64,000 bases of DNA from Cerioporus squamosus (lineage: Eukaryota > Basidiomycota > Agaricomycetes > Polyporales > Polyporaceae). A program made the position numbers and the translations under genes. This document shows positions 1 through 11,239 of the stretch, piece after piece (position 1 is the stretch's first letter; each line of letters opens with the position of its first letter). The stretch spans positions 223,575-287,574 of the forward strand of contig JABYQS010000028.1 of assembly GCA_022592435.1 (NCBI GenBank), read 5' to 3'. The notes below the pieces were generated by a model. It did no database searches and was not told the origin of the DNA. It worked only from the letters and a program-made list of their open reading frames with translations.

Positions 1-17
1 GACCTTCTGTCTTGCAG

Positions 18-262
18 CTCGAGCGTGAGCACTTCTATGGTTTGGGTGAGTGCCGTGTTATTCGCCACTGCGTGACTATGCTAACCACGCTGTAGCGTAT
101 ATTGTCGTCGGAGAAGAAAAGCACACGGGCACTCAGGATCCCGCGCGCGGCGCATCAAGGGCGCGGCTTGCGACGGGAGTTCGTGAGTGGCTGCACATGT
201 GGGGATACCCCTGGAGCGAGCGCGACGGCGTGATCTGCGTTGATCCTCTCACACACCAGTGA
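18..262 (+). CDS. SMR-domain protein, C-terminal end (partial)
   Basis: Last two exons of a gene entering from the left. An acceptor (cttgcag) ends at 17; exon 18-45, intron 46-95 (gtgagt...tgctaac...tgtag), final exon 96-262 ending in TGA. Joining them gives one open frame with phase conserved across the intron. The peptide holds an I-V-V-G-x-x-K-H-T-G core, then SRARLATGVREWLHMWGYPW and a V-I-C-V-D ending. This resembles the second half of an SMR domain (G-x-G-x-H-S-x-G, then a helix and a G-Y motif), a putative nuclease domain of MutS2-related and CCCH-zinc-finger/SMR proteins. The usual first Gly of the loop is Glu here. The N-terminus is outside the window, so the full architecture cannot be judged. 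The family call is by pattern only. Confidence 0.6.
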
Positions 263-678
263 GGCCTCATGGGACGTTGAGACTTGATAAGTACAAAGGT
301 CATATGAAAGCGAAAGAAAGGAGGTGCAGGATGTATACTATTACTATGCTGGAAGTCATGTTGGATTGAGGATTGGATATGTATGCGCTATAGACTATAC
401 GCTGCTATTGTTTGTGGATCCATGGTATATCCAGGCGTGCGGCCGCATTGTCGGTGATGAGAGCAACGCTGGACCCGACGGTCATGATCTCCCCGTAGCT
501 ATAGGCCGGTATCTTCACAACCACTCATCGCTGCGCTGCGTCTCGGCTGCACCGTCTCTGTCCGTCTGTCACAGCCTCGCGGACCCGACCTGTGTCCCGA
601 CGCCAGTTCGCTCCAGTTCTGGTTTCAACTTTGACGACTACTCACGACTATTGTCCACGTCTCTCTCCCACCACAATC
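263..678. promoter_or_regulatory. Intergenic region with the 5' flank of the coiled-coil gene
   Basis: No coherent gene model here. It holds the 3' flank of the SMR gene and the promoter of the next gene. The last 100 bases before the ATG at 679 are pyrimidine-rich (ctctctcccaccacaatc), as is common upstream of fungal starts. No TATA box is convincing. Confidence 0.4.
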
Positions 679-2208
679 ATGTCCGCCACCCACGTCGACG
701 TCGACGAACCGCAGATCATCCTCATGTCCGACTCGAACCGCCCGACGTCCATCGACCTTTCTCTCGAGCTTGAACGCGAGCTCGAGGCAGAGTCTCTGCC
801 CAACTCGCCAAATCCCCGACGCCCACAGTCGCTCGATACCAATGTCCTCGCCTCGATTGTTACCCAGCTTCGTCTGTCTTTGGCAGAGACGACGAAGGAA
901 CGCGATACCCTTGCAGAGAAGCTCAACGAGGCCCAAACACGAGAAGAGGGCATGCGCGAGACCCTCGAGCATGTCACCGAGAAGTGCATACGCATGGAGA
1001 ACGACCTCGAGCTCGCTGCGAACCAGCGCAAGGAAGATGAGGAGACCATCGCGATGCTCAGGAGCAAGGTTGAGGAAAGCAGGTGCGTCCCCGTTTCCCT
1101 TCAGATTTGCCCTCTCCCCCGAGATTGATGTGTGTGTCCGCCGTGTTCGCTGACCGCCGCGATCATCTTCCCACTTCCCAGACGCGCCCTGATGAGGCTG
1201 CAGACGGAGAAGCGCATGAGCGTCGCCTCCAACCTCTCCCTCGACCTCTCCCGGCCTCCCCCCGCACATGGATCCCTCAGCGGTCCTCCGTCGTCCAAGC
1301 GTGCGTCCTTCGCGCCGCTCACTGGTTCGTCCGCCGGCCGCATGGGTCACCGCAGGATCTCATCCGTCTCCGACTCTGGCTATCTACTCTCTCCCCCCGC
1401 ACACGGCGAGCCCACATCCTGGCCACCGCCGTCGCCCAGGTCGCAGCACATCCTGGAAGACCCCGAGGCCACTCCTACCGTCGCCCCCTCGCACAATCGC
1501 CGTGTCTCGCTGCTGTTTGGGCGTGGCGCCGCGCCGCAGTTCGAACCGCCTCAGAGCCAGAGCGACGTGGAGCTGGAACTGCTCCGCAAGCAGCTCCGCA
1601 CGGTGCAGAGCCAGCTTGACGACACGAAGCGCGACCTCGTCGAAATACAGGAGGCTCACGAGGCGTCGGAACTCTGCGTGCGCGCTCTTCGGACGTTCAT
1701 CTCGGAGAACAACGTCGGGGTGCCGTCGGCCATTAAGACGAAGAACGGGACCCCTGCTCCCCCGACGCCCTCCCACACGAAACAGCCAAGCACTGCGTCC
1801 TCGCGCTGGGGCTTCAGGCTGTGGACGACCGCGGAGGGCGAACCGAACAAGGGTGATACACCCACGTCTACGCCAACGTCCACCTTACCCCCTGACCCAG
1901 GGTCAGCGGTCTCGACGCCCAGTCAGAATGCGGCTCCACGCAAGTTTGGCGGGTTCTTCAGCGCGCGAACGAGCACGTCGTCGAGTGCGTCTGCGCGTCC
2001 GCAGTACGATCCCGCGCACCAGGAGCCGATGTTCAACGGCTCTGACACGTCTTCACTGGCGGATTCCACTGGTCCAGTCAGCCCGGTCAACGAGCTGCCG
2101 CGGAGCTCCATCGGGGAACTGGGCGAGAAGGAAGGGATACCCAGCGAGGGTGAGATCATCATCACACCACTCGAACATACACCTCAGATCCCCGCAGCGA
2201 TTGCATAG
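679..2208 (+). CDS. Coiled-coil, Ser/Pro-rich protein of unknown function
   Basis: Two exons, 679-1082 and 1182-2208, split by a 99-nt intron (gtgcgt...cccag); phase is kept (AG|A). The protein is 476 aa. The start is the first ATG of the frame, in a good context (caatcATGtcc). Residues about 55-150 form a charged heptad-like coiled coil rich in Glu, Lys and Arg, continuing over the splice junction. A second coiled coil lies near the middle (ELELLRKQLRTVQSQLDDTK). The rest is low-complexity Ser/Pro/Thr with several S-P and T-P sites, suggesting a phosphorylated scaffold or cytoskeleton-linked protein; that role is inference. No catalytic domain or membrane segment is visible. No specific family is recognised. 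Confidence 0.8.
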
Positions 2209-2883
2209 ACTCGGCGTTCTGTTTTCGACTAGCACATGAATTTGCATTGAACGGTTCTGGATGGATCTCTGTCTCTTTTGTCCCATGTTACGCAATGTAC
2301 AGTATAATTGATCGATACGAAGAATACCATAGGTACACACGCAGGCGAGAGCTTGCGCATGTACAATACATGAAGAGCCAGATGGGCAGAAGTATGGTAT
2401 AATGAGAACTGAAGAGCTAACGACAGGCGGGATGTGGACGTGCGATACTAACTATCCCGGAGATGCATCTGACATGGTGAGCTACCCGGAGGACACGCAT
2501 ACCATCCGCATCCTGCGGGATAGCGTCGTCGCGATCCTCGAAGAGGACATTGTACACCACATCCCCGATCGCTTCGTCAGATACAACTCGACCTGCCGGA
2601 CACCACTGTCTGGAGTCTTCTCCTGGTGCGTGAAGGTCATATTTTGAGCATGCGAAGGGGATCCGTCAGAAGCTCTTCGGCAAAACTTGAGGTGATAGGC
2701 TCCATCGACGTAGAACTGGAAGGAATCCGTGAAGGTGGTAGACTGGAGGTTCCTAAGCAAGGTTCACACTAAGGCAGGTTCTTGCTTGCTCAGTTCACAT
2801 AAATGCAAACATCATGCCTGGTTCGCCTAGGTGATAGACACGTCAGAGCAGCACGGACATGTGATGCGACCAGGCCTGCACTC
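2209..2883. other. Intergenic region between convergent genes
   Basis: Between the plus-strand coiled-coil gene and the minus-strand small gene. Short ORFs of 81-92 aa occur on both strands around 2402-2760, but none has splice sites or a recognisable domain. It probably holds two 3' UTRs. Confidence 0.4.
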
Positions 2884-3490
2884 TTATCTCCAGGTCACGA
2901 CGTCCGTCAAAGGTCGGTTGAGCTTGTGCTGGTTGAACATCACAAGGCCAGAGACTGCGGCGTGGAAACGAAGGACGCGTCTGAAGCTGCGTTGAAGATC
3001 AGGTCCATCGGACCGAGGGTTACAGGGAGGGCACGACTTACTGTTCAGTCGTCTGAAGTGGATTGGTCAACACGTCATTGACTGCCTTGAGAAAGACATC
3101 GGGGTCGTCCGTAGGTCCGACGAAGGGGGACAACCCCTCTGGACGTCGCGATTCTGGTACAGCTCCGCTATGGCCTTGTCGCGCAGTGGGGTCTGCAGCG
3201 AGAAACTCGGTTTCTGCGGCGTGAACGATGGAGTACCTACTGCATGTAGCCTTTTGCTGAGCCAACTGCTCAATGTCGACGCCAGGGTCCTTCTGTTTGC
3301 GCGTCGACCTCGATGAAGGCACAGTGAGACATGCAGAAGACAGCAGGCTCCGCAAATTCCGAGTCGGCGAGGGTCGGCGAGTGAGAGACGGCGGATTGGA
3401 GATCGGGGAGGACTCGGCCGCGGACGTCGCGGGCGCCTGAGGGGAGTGATGTCGTCGGAGCTGCTGCAGTGCCAGCTTGCCGTTCACCAC
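2884..3490 (-). CDS. Putative small protein, unknown; 5' end unresolved
   Basis: Best supported part: minus-strand exon 3042-3490, a 55-nt intron (2987-3041, gtaagt...cgcag) and final exon 2884-2986 ending in TAA. The splice joins a coherent C-terminus: a stretch with S-P-F-V-G-P-T-D-D-P, then HFRRVLRFHAAVSGLVMFNQ and an ending in T-W-R. About 183 codons are open. There is no ATG upstream in this frame before a stop at 3524-3526. A second frame through 3150-3270 (with S-F-S-L-Q-T-P-L-R-D-K-A-I-A-E-L) looks more protein-like than the frame joined to the C-terminus. Either an upstream intron or a 1-base indel near 3125 is missing from this model. The Arg/Ser-rich N-terminus could be a mitochondrial presequence, which is speculative. 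Confidence 0.45.
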
Positions 3491-3531
3491 ATCCTCCTCC
3501 CCCTCCTCCTCCCGTATATTCCTCTAATACC
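3491..3531. promoter_or_regulatory. Very short divergent intergenic region
   Basis: Only about 40 bases separate the open frame of the minus-strand gene from the KGD2 ATG at 3532. They are CT-rich on the plus strand (ccccctcctcctcccgtata). If the minus-strand model is right, the two genes share a compact bidirectional promoter or overlap in their 5' UTRs. Confidence 0.35.
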
Positions 3532-5205
3532 ATGCTCTCCAGGCGTATCCTCCTCATTGCGCGCGGGCGTGCTCTCCGCGCCGATGCTGCCCTGCTTTCC
3601 AGGGCGGGGTACGTGTCCTCGTTCTCGCGCGCGAGTCCGCCCGCTAATCTGTTTCTGCAGCAAACTCGCCGCTGCCCATTCACAGCGGGCGACGTTCCAC
3701 TGTACTCACCTTCTCCAAGGTGTGCTCAAAGACTACGCATAGCGAACCTCTCTGCTAACCCACTCTGTCATTTGTAGCCGAGACTGTCAAGGTTCCCCAG
3801 ATGGCCGAGTCCATCTCCGAGGGCACGCTCAAGTCATGGCTGAAGCAGCCCGGCGACACTGTACAGGCAGACGAGGAGGTCGCGACGATTGAAACCGACA
3901 AGGTCCGTTATCGCTGGACTCGTATTCTATAACCTACCTCACGACGCGTACCGCGTTGCCCCGTCCCCCAGATCGACGTCTCCGTAAACGCTCCCTCCGC
4001 GGGCCGCATCACCGAGCTCCTCGCAAGCGAGGAGGACACGGTGACTGTCGGCCAGGATCTCTTCCGTTTCGAACCGGGCGCTGTCGACGAAGCCGCGCCG
4101 AAGGAGGAGAAGGCTCCAGAAGAGAGCAAAGAGACGAAAGAGAACCGGCCGAGCGATGCGCAACTCGAGCAGACGCCTCCTCCTCCCTCTCCCGCACCCG
4201 AAGAAGTCCGCAAGAAGGACACTGCCGGCGTCCAGGAGGGTACGGAGAAGAAGGAGCTGAAGGAGAGTTCCAAACCCGCCCCCGCCCCTCCCAAGGAGAA
4301 GCCCGCGAAGGAGGAGCCTGCGCCCGCCCCCCGCGTTGCCGGCAGCCGTACTGAGACCCGCGTCAAGATGAGCCGCATGCGTCAGCGCATCGCGGAGCGG
4401 CTCAAGGAGTCTCAGAACGCCGCGGCTTCGCTCACGACGTTCAACGAGATCGATATGTCCAGCGTGATGGAGCTGCGTAAGAAGTACAAGGACGATGTGC
4501 TGAAGGAGCACGGCGTGAAGCTTGGCTTCATGAGCGCGTTCGCCAAGGCATGCTGTCTCGCTCTCAAGGAGATCCCCGCGGCGAATGCGTCAATCGAGGG
4601 CGACGAGATCGTGTATCGCGACTACGTCGACCTCAGCGTTGCTGTCGCGACCCCCAAGGGTCTCGTCACGCCTGTTGTGCGAAACGCGGAGACGATGAAC
4701 TTTGTGGAGATTGAGAAGGAGATTGCTGCCCTCGGCAAGAAGGTGCGTTTTCCGCGATCGTGACTTGCTCACGAGTTTGCTTACTCGTCGTGTCAGGCAC
4801 GCGATGGCAAGCTCACGCTGGAGGATATGGCTGGTGGCACGTTCACCATGTGCGTACGTCTGCATACCTGGGGTGTGACCGTACTGACCCGCTACTAGCT
4901 CGAACGGCGGAGTGTTTGGCTCGCTATACGGGACGCCGATCATCAACCTGCCGCAGGCTGCAGTACTTGGTATGCATGCCATCAAGGAGCGCCCCGTCGT
5001 TGTCGACGGCCAGATTGTGGTCCGGCCGATCATGGTTGTCGCGCTCACGTACGACCACCGTCTGCTCGATGGTCGGGAAGCGGTCACGTTCCTCGGTAAG
5101 TTTGCAGTCTTCAGTCTCGCGTATGGTTTGTGTTGCTGAACTGTTGCCATAGTTAAGGTCCGGGACTACCTGGAGGACCCAAGGAAAATGCTGCTTGCTG
5201 CATGA
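3532..5205 (+). CDS. KGD2: Dihydrolipoyllysine succinyltransferase, E2 of 2-oxoglutarate dehydrogenase
   Basis: Transfers succinyl groups from the lipoyl arm to CoA in the mitochondrial 2-oxoglutarate dehydrogenase complex of the TCA cycle. Seven exons: 3532-3608, 3661-3719, 3778-3902, 3972-4742, 4797-4849, 4899-5095 and 5153-5205. All phases agree and give 444 aa. Residues 1-45 are Arg/Ala/Ser-rich, as a mitochondrial presequence. The lipoyl domain (about 47-120) carries the modified Lys at 87 in E-T-D-K-I. A Lys/Glu/Pro linker follows, with no clear E1/E3-binding domain, as expected for eukaryotic E2o. The acyltransferase domain starts at M-S-R-M-R-Q-R-I-A and holds the active-site D-H-R-L-L-D-G with His415 and Asp419. 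Choosing the donors at 3609 and 3720 is what brings exon 3 into frame. Confidence 0.95.
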
Positions 5206-5648
5206 GAGTGGGACAGGGATAAGAGTAGGACGCACTGGACCGTTGTTTGACGTAGAGTATGATGCATCATGTTCTTGCTTGCCTCCCGGTGGCTGCGGTT
5301 CCGAGAGGCGCATCTCGAGTACACACGCTTTGTTCCCGCCACGTAGTCTACATAGTGTTTTCCATCAGGTATCTATCATACTATAGCCCCAATGTGAGCT
5401 CAACTATTTAACTGCTCCGTTCAGGCCCGCAGAGCGTGAGAAGCGGAGGCCGGGTACGGAAAGGGGACGGGGCGAGGGTCGGAGAGTCGTCGCAGCCACG
5501 GCAGCGGCACAGTCAGCGTCGCCCGCGCAATTGCCTCAGCCTCCTCCGGTCATCCACGACCTCTCCGACCCCGACAAACCCCCTTCCACTGCAGCGCTGG
5601 CGCTTTCTAATCACTATCCTTTATTTATTCCCCTCTGCACCCCTTCCC
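5206..5648. promoter_or_regulatory. KGD2 to CCC2 intergenic region
   Basis: Holds the 3' flank of KGD2 and the promoter of the copper ATPase gene. A CT-rich tract with tttatttattcccctc lies just before the ATG at 5649. A GC-rich Arg-coding-like stretch at 5436-5560 is open but has no start or domain. No copper-response site is claimed. Confidence 0.4.
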
Positions 5649-8600
5649 ATGCCTCCCAAGACTCCCATAACCCCCGTCATGGCGGGCCTGTCGGCCGCGC
5701 TCAATCTCCTCCGCACGCCCCGTACGCCGTCCTTCGGCCACGTCGAACTTCCGTTGAAAGAAGACGAGCCACTCGTGTCTGGAGATGGGTTGGCGTCCGA
5801 GAAGTGCGAGTTGCGGATAGAGGGCATGACCTGCGGAGCCTGCGTAGAGGTGTGTATCATCCCTTTCCGAGTCCGAGTGCGTGCTGAGCGGAGGACAGTC
5901 GATCGAAGGCATGCTTCGCTCGCAACCTGGAATACATTCCATCAAGGTTGCTCTGCTCGCGGAACGCGGCGTCGTCGAGTATGACCCCGCAACTTGGGAT
6001 CCGGACAAGATCATCAGCGTAAGTGGCCGGCACTTGCCCTCACTGACCCCTTCCTTCCTCAAACCGCAATACCGATACTCACTGACTCGTGTCCTTGTAG
6101 GAAATATCCGACATTGGATTCGATGCCACTCTCATACCCCCCACTCGCTCCGACACCATATCTCTCCGCATCTATGGCATGACCTGTTCTGCCTGCACCT
6201 CGACTGTCGAGAAGGAGCTCGGCGCCGTGCCGGGGGTTACCAGTGTTTCCGTCTCGTTGACCACCGAGTTATGTCAGGTCACCTTCGACAGGACCATGGT
6301 CGGTCCCCGCGAGCTTGTCGAGCGGATAGAGGACATGGGTTTCGACGCCATGGTGTCTGACCAGGAGGACTCCACCCAGCTGCGTTCCCTCGCCCGCACC
6401 AAAGAGATACAGGAATGGTGGACACGCTTCAAGTGGAGTCTCATCTTTGCCATCCCCGTCTTCTTCATAACCATGGTCGCCGAGAGGATTCCCTTCCTCA
6501 AGCCTATCGTCGAGCACCAAATATGCCGCGGTGTCTACGTTGGCGACCTTCTCGCCCTCTTCTTGACCACCCCCGCAATGTTCTGGGTCGGGCAGCGGTT
6601 CTTCAAGAACGCGTACAAGTCACTCAAGCACGGCAGCGCAACCATGGACGTGCTCATCTCGCTTGGTTCCTCCGCCGCCTACTTGTACTCCCTCGGCGCC
6701 ATGTGCTTCATGGCTGCCAATCCGAATCTCGAGTACCATCCTATGGTCTTCTTCGACACCAGCACCATGCTCATCATGTTCGTTTCGCTCGGACGTTACC
6801 TCGAGAACCGCGCCAAGGGCAAGACTAGCGCTGCGCTGACCGATCTCATGGCCCTTGCCCCTTCCATGGCCACCATCTACACTGACGCACCCGCCTGCAC
6901 CCAGGAGAAGAAGATTCCCACCGAGCTCCTCCAGGTCGGCGACACGGTCAAGCTCGTGCCCGGTGAGAAGATCCCTGCGGATGGCACGGTCCTGCGCGGA
7001 ACCTCGACCGTCGACGAGAGCGCCGTCACTGGCGAACCTTTGCCTGTCTTGAAGCAGATAGGTGATAGCGTCATTGGCGGTACCCTCAACGGCCTCGGTA
7101 CGTTCGACATGACCGTCACCCGAGCGGGCAAGGACACCGCTTTGGCGCAGATCGTGAAACTCGTCGAGGAGGCACAGACCTCCAAGGCGCCTATCCAGGC
7201 GTTCACCGACAAGGTGGCAGGGTACTTCGTGCCTACCGTGATATCGCTCTCGCTTTTCACGTTCATCGCGTGGATGATCATCTCTCATGCCGTCAGCGAC
7301 AACGACCTCCCTGCGCTCTTCCACCGTCATGGCGCATCCAAGCTGGCCATCTGCCTCCAGCTTTGCATCTCCGTCGTTGTGGTCGCGTGTCCGTGTGCCC
7401 TCGGTCTCAGCACGCCGACGGCCATCATGGTGGGCACCGGTATGGGGGCGAAGAACGGGATTCTTATCAAGGGTGGACGGGCGTTGGAGGCGAGCAGGTT
7501 CATCAAACGCATAGTCCTCGACAAGACTGGCACCGTCACTGAGGGCAGGCTCACCGTTGCGGCGACTATTTGGGCTCCTTCCAGTGATCACGGCGACCTG
7601 CTCTCAGGATTGGGTTCGTTGGATGATGCGCCCTTGACGACAAAGGTTCTCGGCACCATCACTCGTGCGGACGTCGTCGCGATGGTCGCGGCCACCGAAG
7701 CACGGTCGGAGCATCCGCTTGCCAAAGCGGTCGCGGTGTACGGCAAGGACCTGTTGAGCAAGTCAGTGGTTGCGATCCCCGAGGTGACGATCGGCGCCTT
7801 CGAGAGTGTTACCGGAGCCGGAGTCAAGGCTACGATCAGTCTCCCCGCTGGGAAGGGCCAGTGCATCCTCTACGTCGGCAATGCGCGCTTTGTCCTCCAA
7901 TCTGCAGACGCTCAGCTCCCTTCGGCGCTGGCAGCGTTTGTTTCGCAGGAGGAAGTGCTGGGCAGGACATCCATCTTCGTGTCCATAGTGGACTCCTCCG
8001 ATAAGCCCGTGCCTGTGCTCGCCATTGCGCTCGCGGATGCGCCACGGCCCTCGTCTGCGATCGCCATCAGGGCTTTGCAAGACATGGGCATTGAGGTGAA
8101 CATGATGACCGGCGATGCAAAGGGTACCGCTCTTGCGGTTGCGAAGCAGGTCGGGATTCAGCCCGAGCATGTCTGGGCAAATATGAGTCCCAAGGGGAAG
8201 GCGTCCGTCGTGACCGAGCTGATGGAGAAGTACGGCGGTGGTGTAGCTATGGTATGTCTCTTTTACTCCATCCGCGAACGCCTACTGACTGTTTTACTGA
8301 AAGGTTGGAGACGGCATCAACGACTCCCCGTCACTCGTGGCCGCATCGGTTGGCATCGCGCTCTCGTCTGGTACCTCAGTCGCGATCGAAGCCGCAGACA
8401 TCGTCCTCATGCGCTCGGATCTTCTCGACGTCGTGGCCGCCCTCCACCTCTCGCGGGCCATCTTCGGCACCATCCGCCGGAATCTCGTCTGGGCATGTTT
8501 GTACAACGTCCTCGGCATTCCTCTCGCTATGGGCCTATTCTTACCCCTCGGCGTGAGCCTTCCACCCATGGGCGCTGCAGCCGCGATGGCGTTCTCGTCT

Positions 8601-8813
8601 GTGAGCGTTGTCACGAGCTCGCTGCTGCTCAAGTGGTGGGTCCGACCGGAGTCGAGTCTGATGCCCGGGGAGGTCCTGCATCGCGAGACCATCTTCGACA
8701 GCGCACGGGCTACGTTTGGGGAAGCATGGGAAGGGTTGAAGGGATTGGTACGAGGAAGGAGAGACGCTTCCGGATACAGCCAGCTCCCTGTAGAGATGAG
8801 CGAGTCTGTATAA
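5649..8813 (+). CDS. CCC2: Copper-transporting P1B-type ATPase
   Basis: Pumps cytosolic Cu(I) into the late secretory pathway to load multicopper oxidases and the ferroxidase for iron uptake. Four exons, 5649-5849, 5899-6018, 6101-8251 and 8304-8813, give 993 aa; every junction keeps phase. There are two N-terminal heavy-metal domains, G-M-T-C-G-A-C (Cys62/65) and G-M-T-C-S-A-C (Cys136/139). Then come the actuator T-G-E-P (from Thr417), the membrane metal site C-P-C (537-539), the phosphorylated Asp581 in D-K-T-G-T, the S-E-H-P-L loop with His645/Pro646, and G-D-G-I-N-D-S-P at 826-833. These are the P1B-1 signatures, and the length matches fungal CCC2. No defect is visible. It is the last ordinary gene before the transposon island. 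Confidence 0.96.
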
Positions 8814-9924
8814 TCGAGATACTTACATCGGGTTGTGGATTGCGCTCGGACCAACCATTCGTTCGGCATCTTGTTTACGCATTTGTTATCGTCTGTTGCT
8901 ATCTTGCTGTACATATGTACTTCACGCTACGATGTGGCTAGCGCTCTAATTTATCATCACAGTCTTATGGGATTTCCCGCTGTCTAGATCTGATCTAACT
9001 AAAGTACCAGTGCTTGCAGCATCTTCGGGTTTGCTCCTAGTTGGAAACTCTGGAACTCTGCTGTTGGTGACTTGACACATGCCCAGGTTTCTCAAGCTAT
9101 CCTACAATATGGGATGCTATATCTCCGGGCAAACTTAGGTCATACAAGCTGGTAGATTGTAGGTAGGTGTGATCTCATACCCATCCATCCTCAGAAGTTG
9201 AACCCCACCACCACACTTACTTGGACATCTGGGGCATTTCCCCCCTACCCTCCTACCTCCCCGTTTTTGGGAATGATCACGGTAGCAGCTTTGATTGACA
9301 CTTGCTAACCTGCTTGTTATGGTGAACATTAATCTCAGTGAACAGTCCTCCTTGGCCCACTCATTGCACTCAATTACAGTCGACACCCTCTTACATCAGC
9401 GAATCGAACACTAGTCGATAGGGGTGTATCGACTTTTGTATGGATCTACCGAGTCGTTATTAAATTGTCGAGGGGCGATGGCTTATTATAGATGGCCATA
9501 TTGGTCTATAGAGGTCTATAGTGCGGCACTCACTCAGTGGTAGACACCTATAGATTCTGGCGAACAGCCCGATAGACGGCTATAGAGAAACGTGGGCACC
9601 ATGACATGGGTCTATAGACCCAGTTAAAATTGGCCGGTTCAGCTCTGGTTCAGCTTGGCCGCTCAGGCCAATATGAAGCAATCGAACCATTGGACAGATG
9701 AACCGAACCAATAACTGATATTGAATGCGACTATTACTAGTACTACTACACTTACATAGTCATATTGCCCAGTCAAGACTCAGTACTCCTCTGCTAGTAA
9801 GTATGCCTCGACCCACACCCACTCGCTGTCTTATGTACTAGCAGTGTGGATGGCGCAGCATAAGACAATGCAGTATTTACGATGTCCGGATTATTTTTGC
9901 ATGGATTCTTACCGTCGCCGCATC
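8814..9924. other. Non-coding boundary between gene-rich DNA and the transposon island
   Basis: No gene model. Composition shifts from the GC-richer coding DNA to AT-richer sequence. Short self-similar tracts occur at 9470-9620 (repeated tctatag / tatagac words) and 9640-9720 (ggttcag and aaccgaacc words). These look like decayed repeats. Confidence 0.5.
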
Positions 9925-10586
9925 TAGTGCTGCAGGGTCGGGTCCCATGACCGGAAAATGACTGGAACCTGACCCAACCTAAGCAGAAATGACTGGACCA
10001 TAACCACAAAGGTAGCAGTCAGGTCGCCAGTCAGGTCATGGTCATGATTTTTGAACCAATATCTATGACTGGACACGACTGATGATGACCACTCATGACC
10101 AGTCTTTTTTTGTCCTATCAATGACCTGGTTATAGGTGCCTTTGACTGGTAATGACCGGTCATAACCAGTTAAAATCAGTCCCGGCTAAGCTATACCAGG
10201 TGAGAGCACATATATTGTATAGCCCTTTGGACTTTAAGTCATCAAGATGATCATTTAGAAAGTATCTTAGGCTTGTATAAGGCTATTCACCTCTTGATCA
10301 TGACTTCTCCAACCTTCTTGGGTAGTTATGACTGGTCTTAACTGGTTATAACTGATCATCAGTTTTGACCGGTCAGAACTGTAACTTGACTGCAGTTAGG
10401 TCAGGTCGTACCGCTGTACTACTTCCAGTCCAGTCATAAGACTGAAGGACCGGTTATGTCCAGTCAGAAGACTGAAGGACCGGTTATGTCCAGTCATAAG
10501 ACTGAAGGACCGGTTATGTCCAGTCGTAGGTCGGGTCATGGCTCTGGATGGCCAATAACCTGACCCGGCCCAACCCTGCAGCACTA
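9925..10586. mobile_element. Non-autonomous TIR element rich in GACTGGTCATGACC-type words
   Basis: The left end reads TAGTGCTGCAGGGTCGGG and the right end is its near-perfect inverse, ending CCCTGCAGCACTA. This gives terminal inverted repeats around a 662-bp body with no coding capacity. The interior is packed with short inverted and direct words such as gactggtcat, gaccggtcat and aactggttat. The TAGTG start and the subterminal repeats are hAT-like. However, the 8 bases outside each end (GCCGCATC and ATTGAACC) do not match, so an 8-bp target duplication is not preserved, or the ends have been exchanged. Confidence 0.55.
10431..10520. repeat. Three tandem copies of a 30-bp unit
   Basis: Units at 10431-10460, 10461-10490 and 10491-10520. 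Each runs from cagtcataagactgaagg to cggttatgtc. The middle copy differs by one base (cagtcagaag). A partial fourth copy (cagtc) follows. The array sits inside the TIR element. Confidence 0.9.
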
Positions 10587-10591
10587 ATTGA

Positions 10592-11105
10592 ACCGGAGTC
10601 CCGACCTCTCAGCTTGCCTGTGGACTTCGAGAAGAAGATCAACGCAATGGTTAACGACACCGTTCTCACGCGTGTGTCTCAAGTCGCCATGTCTAACTTG
10701 ATGGTGAGACAATTGATCATTCTGTGGGAGCACGTCAACTGATGACGGTGACATATGTAGAACAAAGCTGGAATTCACGCCCACTGGATGAACGCACCCG
10801 ATGTCAAGCTCACCCAGGAGGTCCTCTATGAATGCGCAAAGACGTCGTTCTATGGATTTCGCTTGGAATCCAAAAGACAGAATGATGCAGAGGTTGACAA
10901 GCGATGCAAGAAGAACGCACATGGAAGTACTTGGGCGCTGCACTGTTGCCATTCACGTATTATCTTGATCCATGGCCTCACGCACATGCTAATCAGGCGT
11001 TGATGTTATCAGAAGGCGAAGCAACTCGCCAAGGTCGCCGTTATCTGCCCGAACTGTCCGCCTGTGTGCTGCCATGAATACAATGACATTGCAGACATAA
11101 ACAGG
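10592..11105 (+). pseudogene. 5'-truncated remnant of an unrecognised protein-coding gene
   Basis: Coding-like segments lie just right of the TIR element. One is open to about 10702 with FEKKINAMVNDTVLTRVSQV, then a plausible intron (gtgaga...tgtag) to 10758. A second segment, about 10760-10918, holds K-A-G-I-H-A-H-W-M-N-A-P and ends in a Lys-rich stretch. A third, about 11013-11105, has two C-P-x-C-like pairs (CPNCPPVCC) before a gtacgt donor. No start codon precedes the first segment, so it appears truncated by the repeat element. It may belong to a transposon; no family is recognised. Confidence 0.35.
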
Positions 11106-11239
11106 GTACGTACCTGCACATTTGAGCTATCTACGCTCTGCGTGAGATGCTTCAAAGATATTGCGTTCTGCAGCATGGTCAGTGGACGTGTGCACACACA
11201 ATCCAAGCCACTGTAATGGCGAACGCACCCTATCAAATG

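Noticed and set aside
625..1350. 241-aa minus-strand ORF
   Set aside because: Opposite the coiled-coil gene and spanning its intron; a reading-frame shadow.
6620..7591. 323-aa minus-strand ORF opposite the CCC2 exon
   Set aside because: Antisense shadow of a GC-rich coding exon; the plus strand carries all P-type ATPase motifs.
10431..10520. CRISPR-like array
   Set aside because: Directly abutting 30-bp units without spacers in a eukaryotic genome; a simple tandem repeat.
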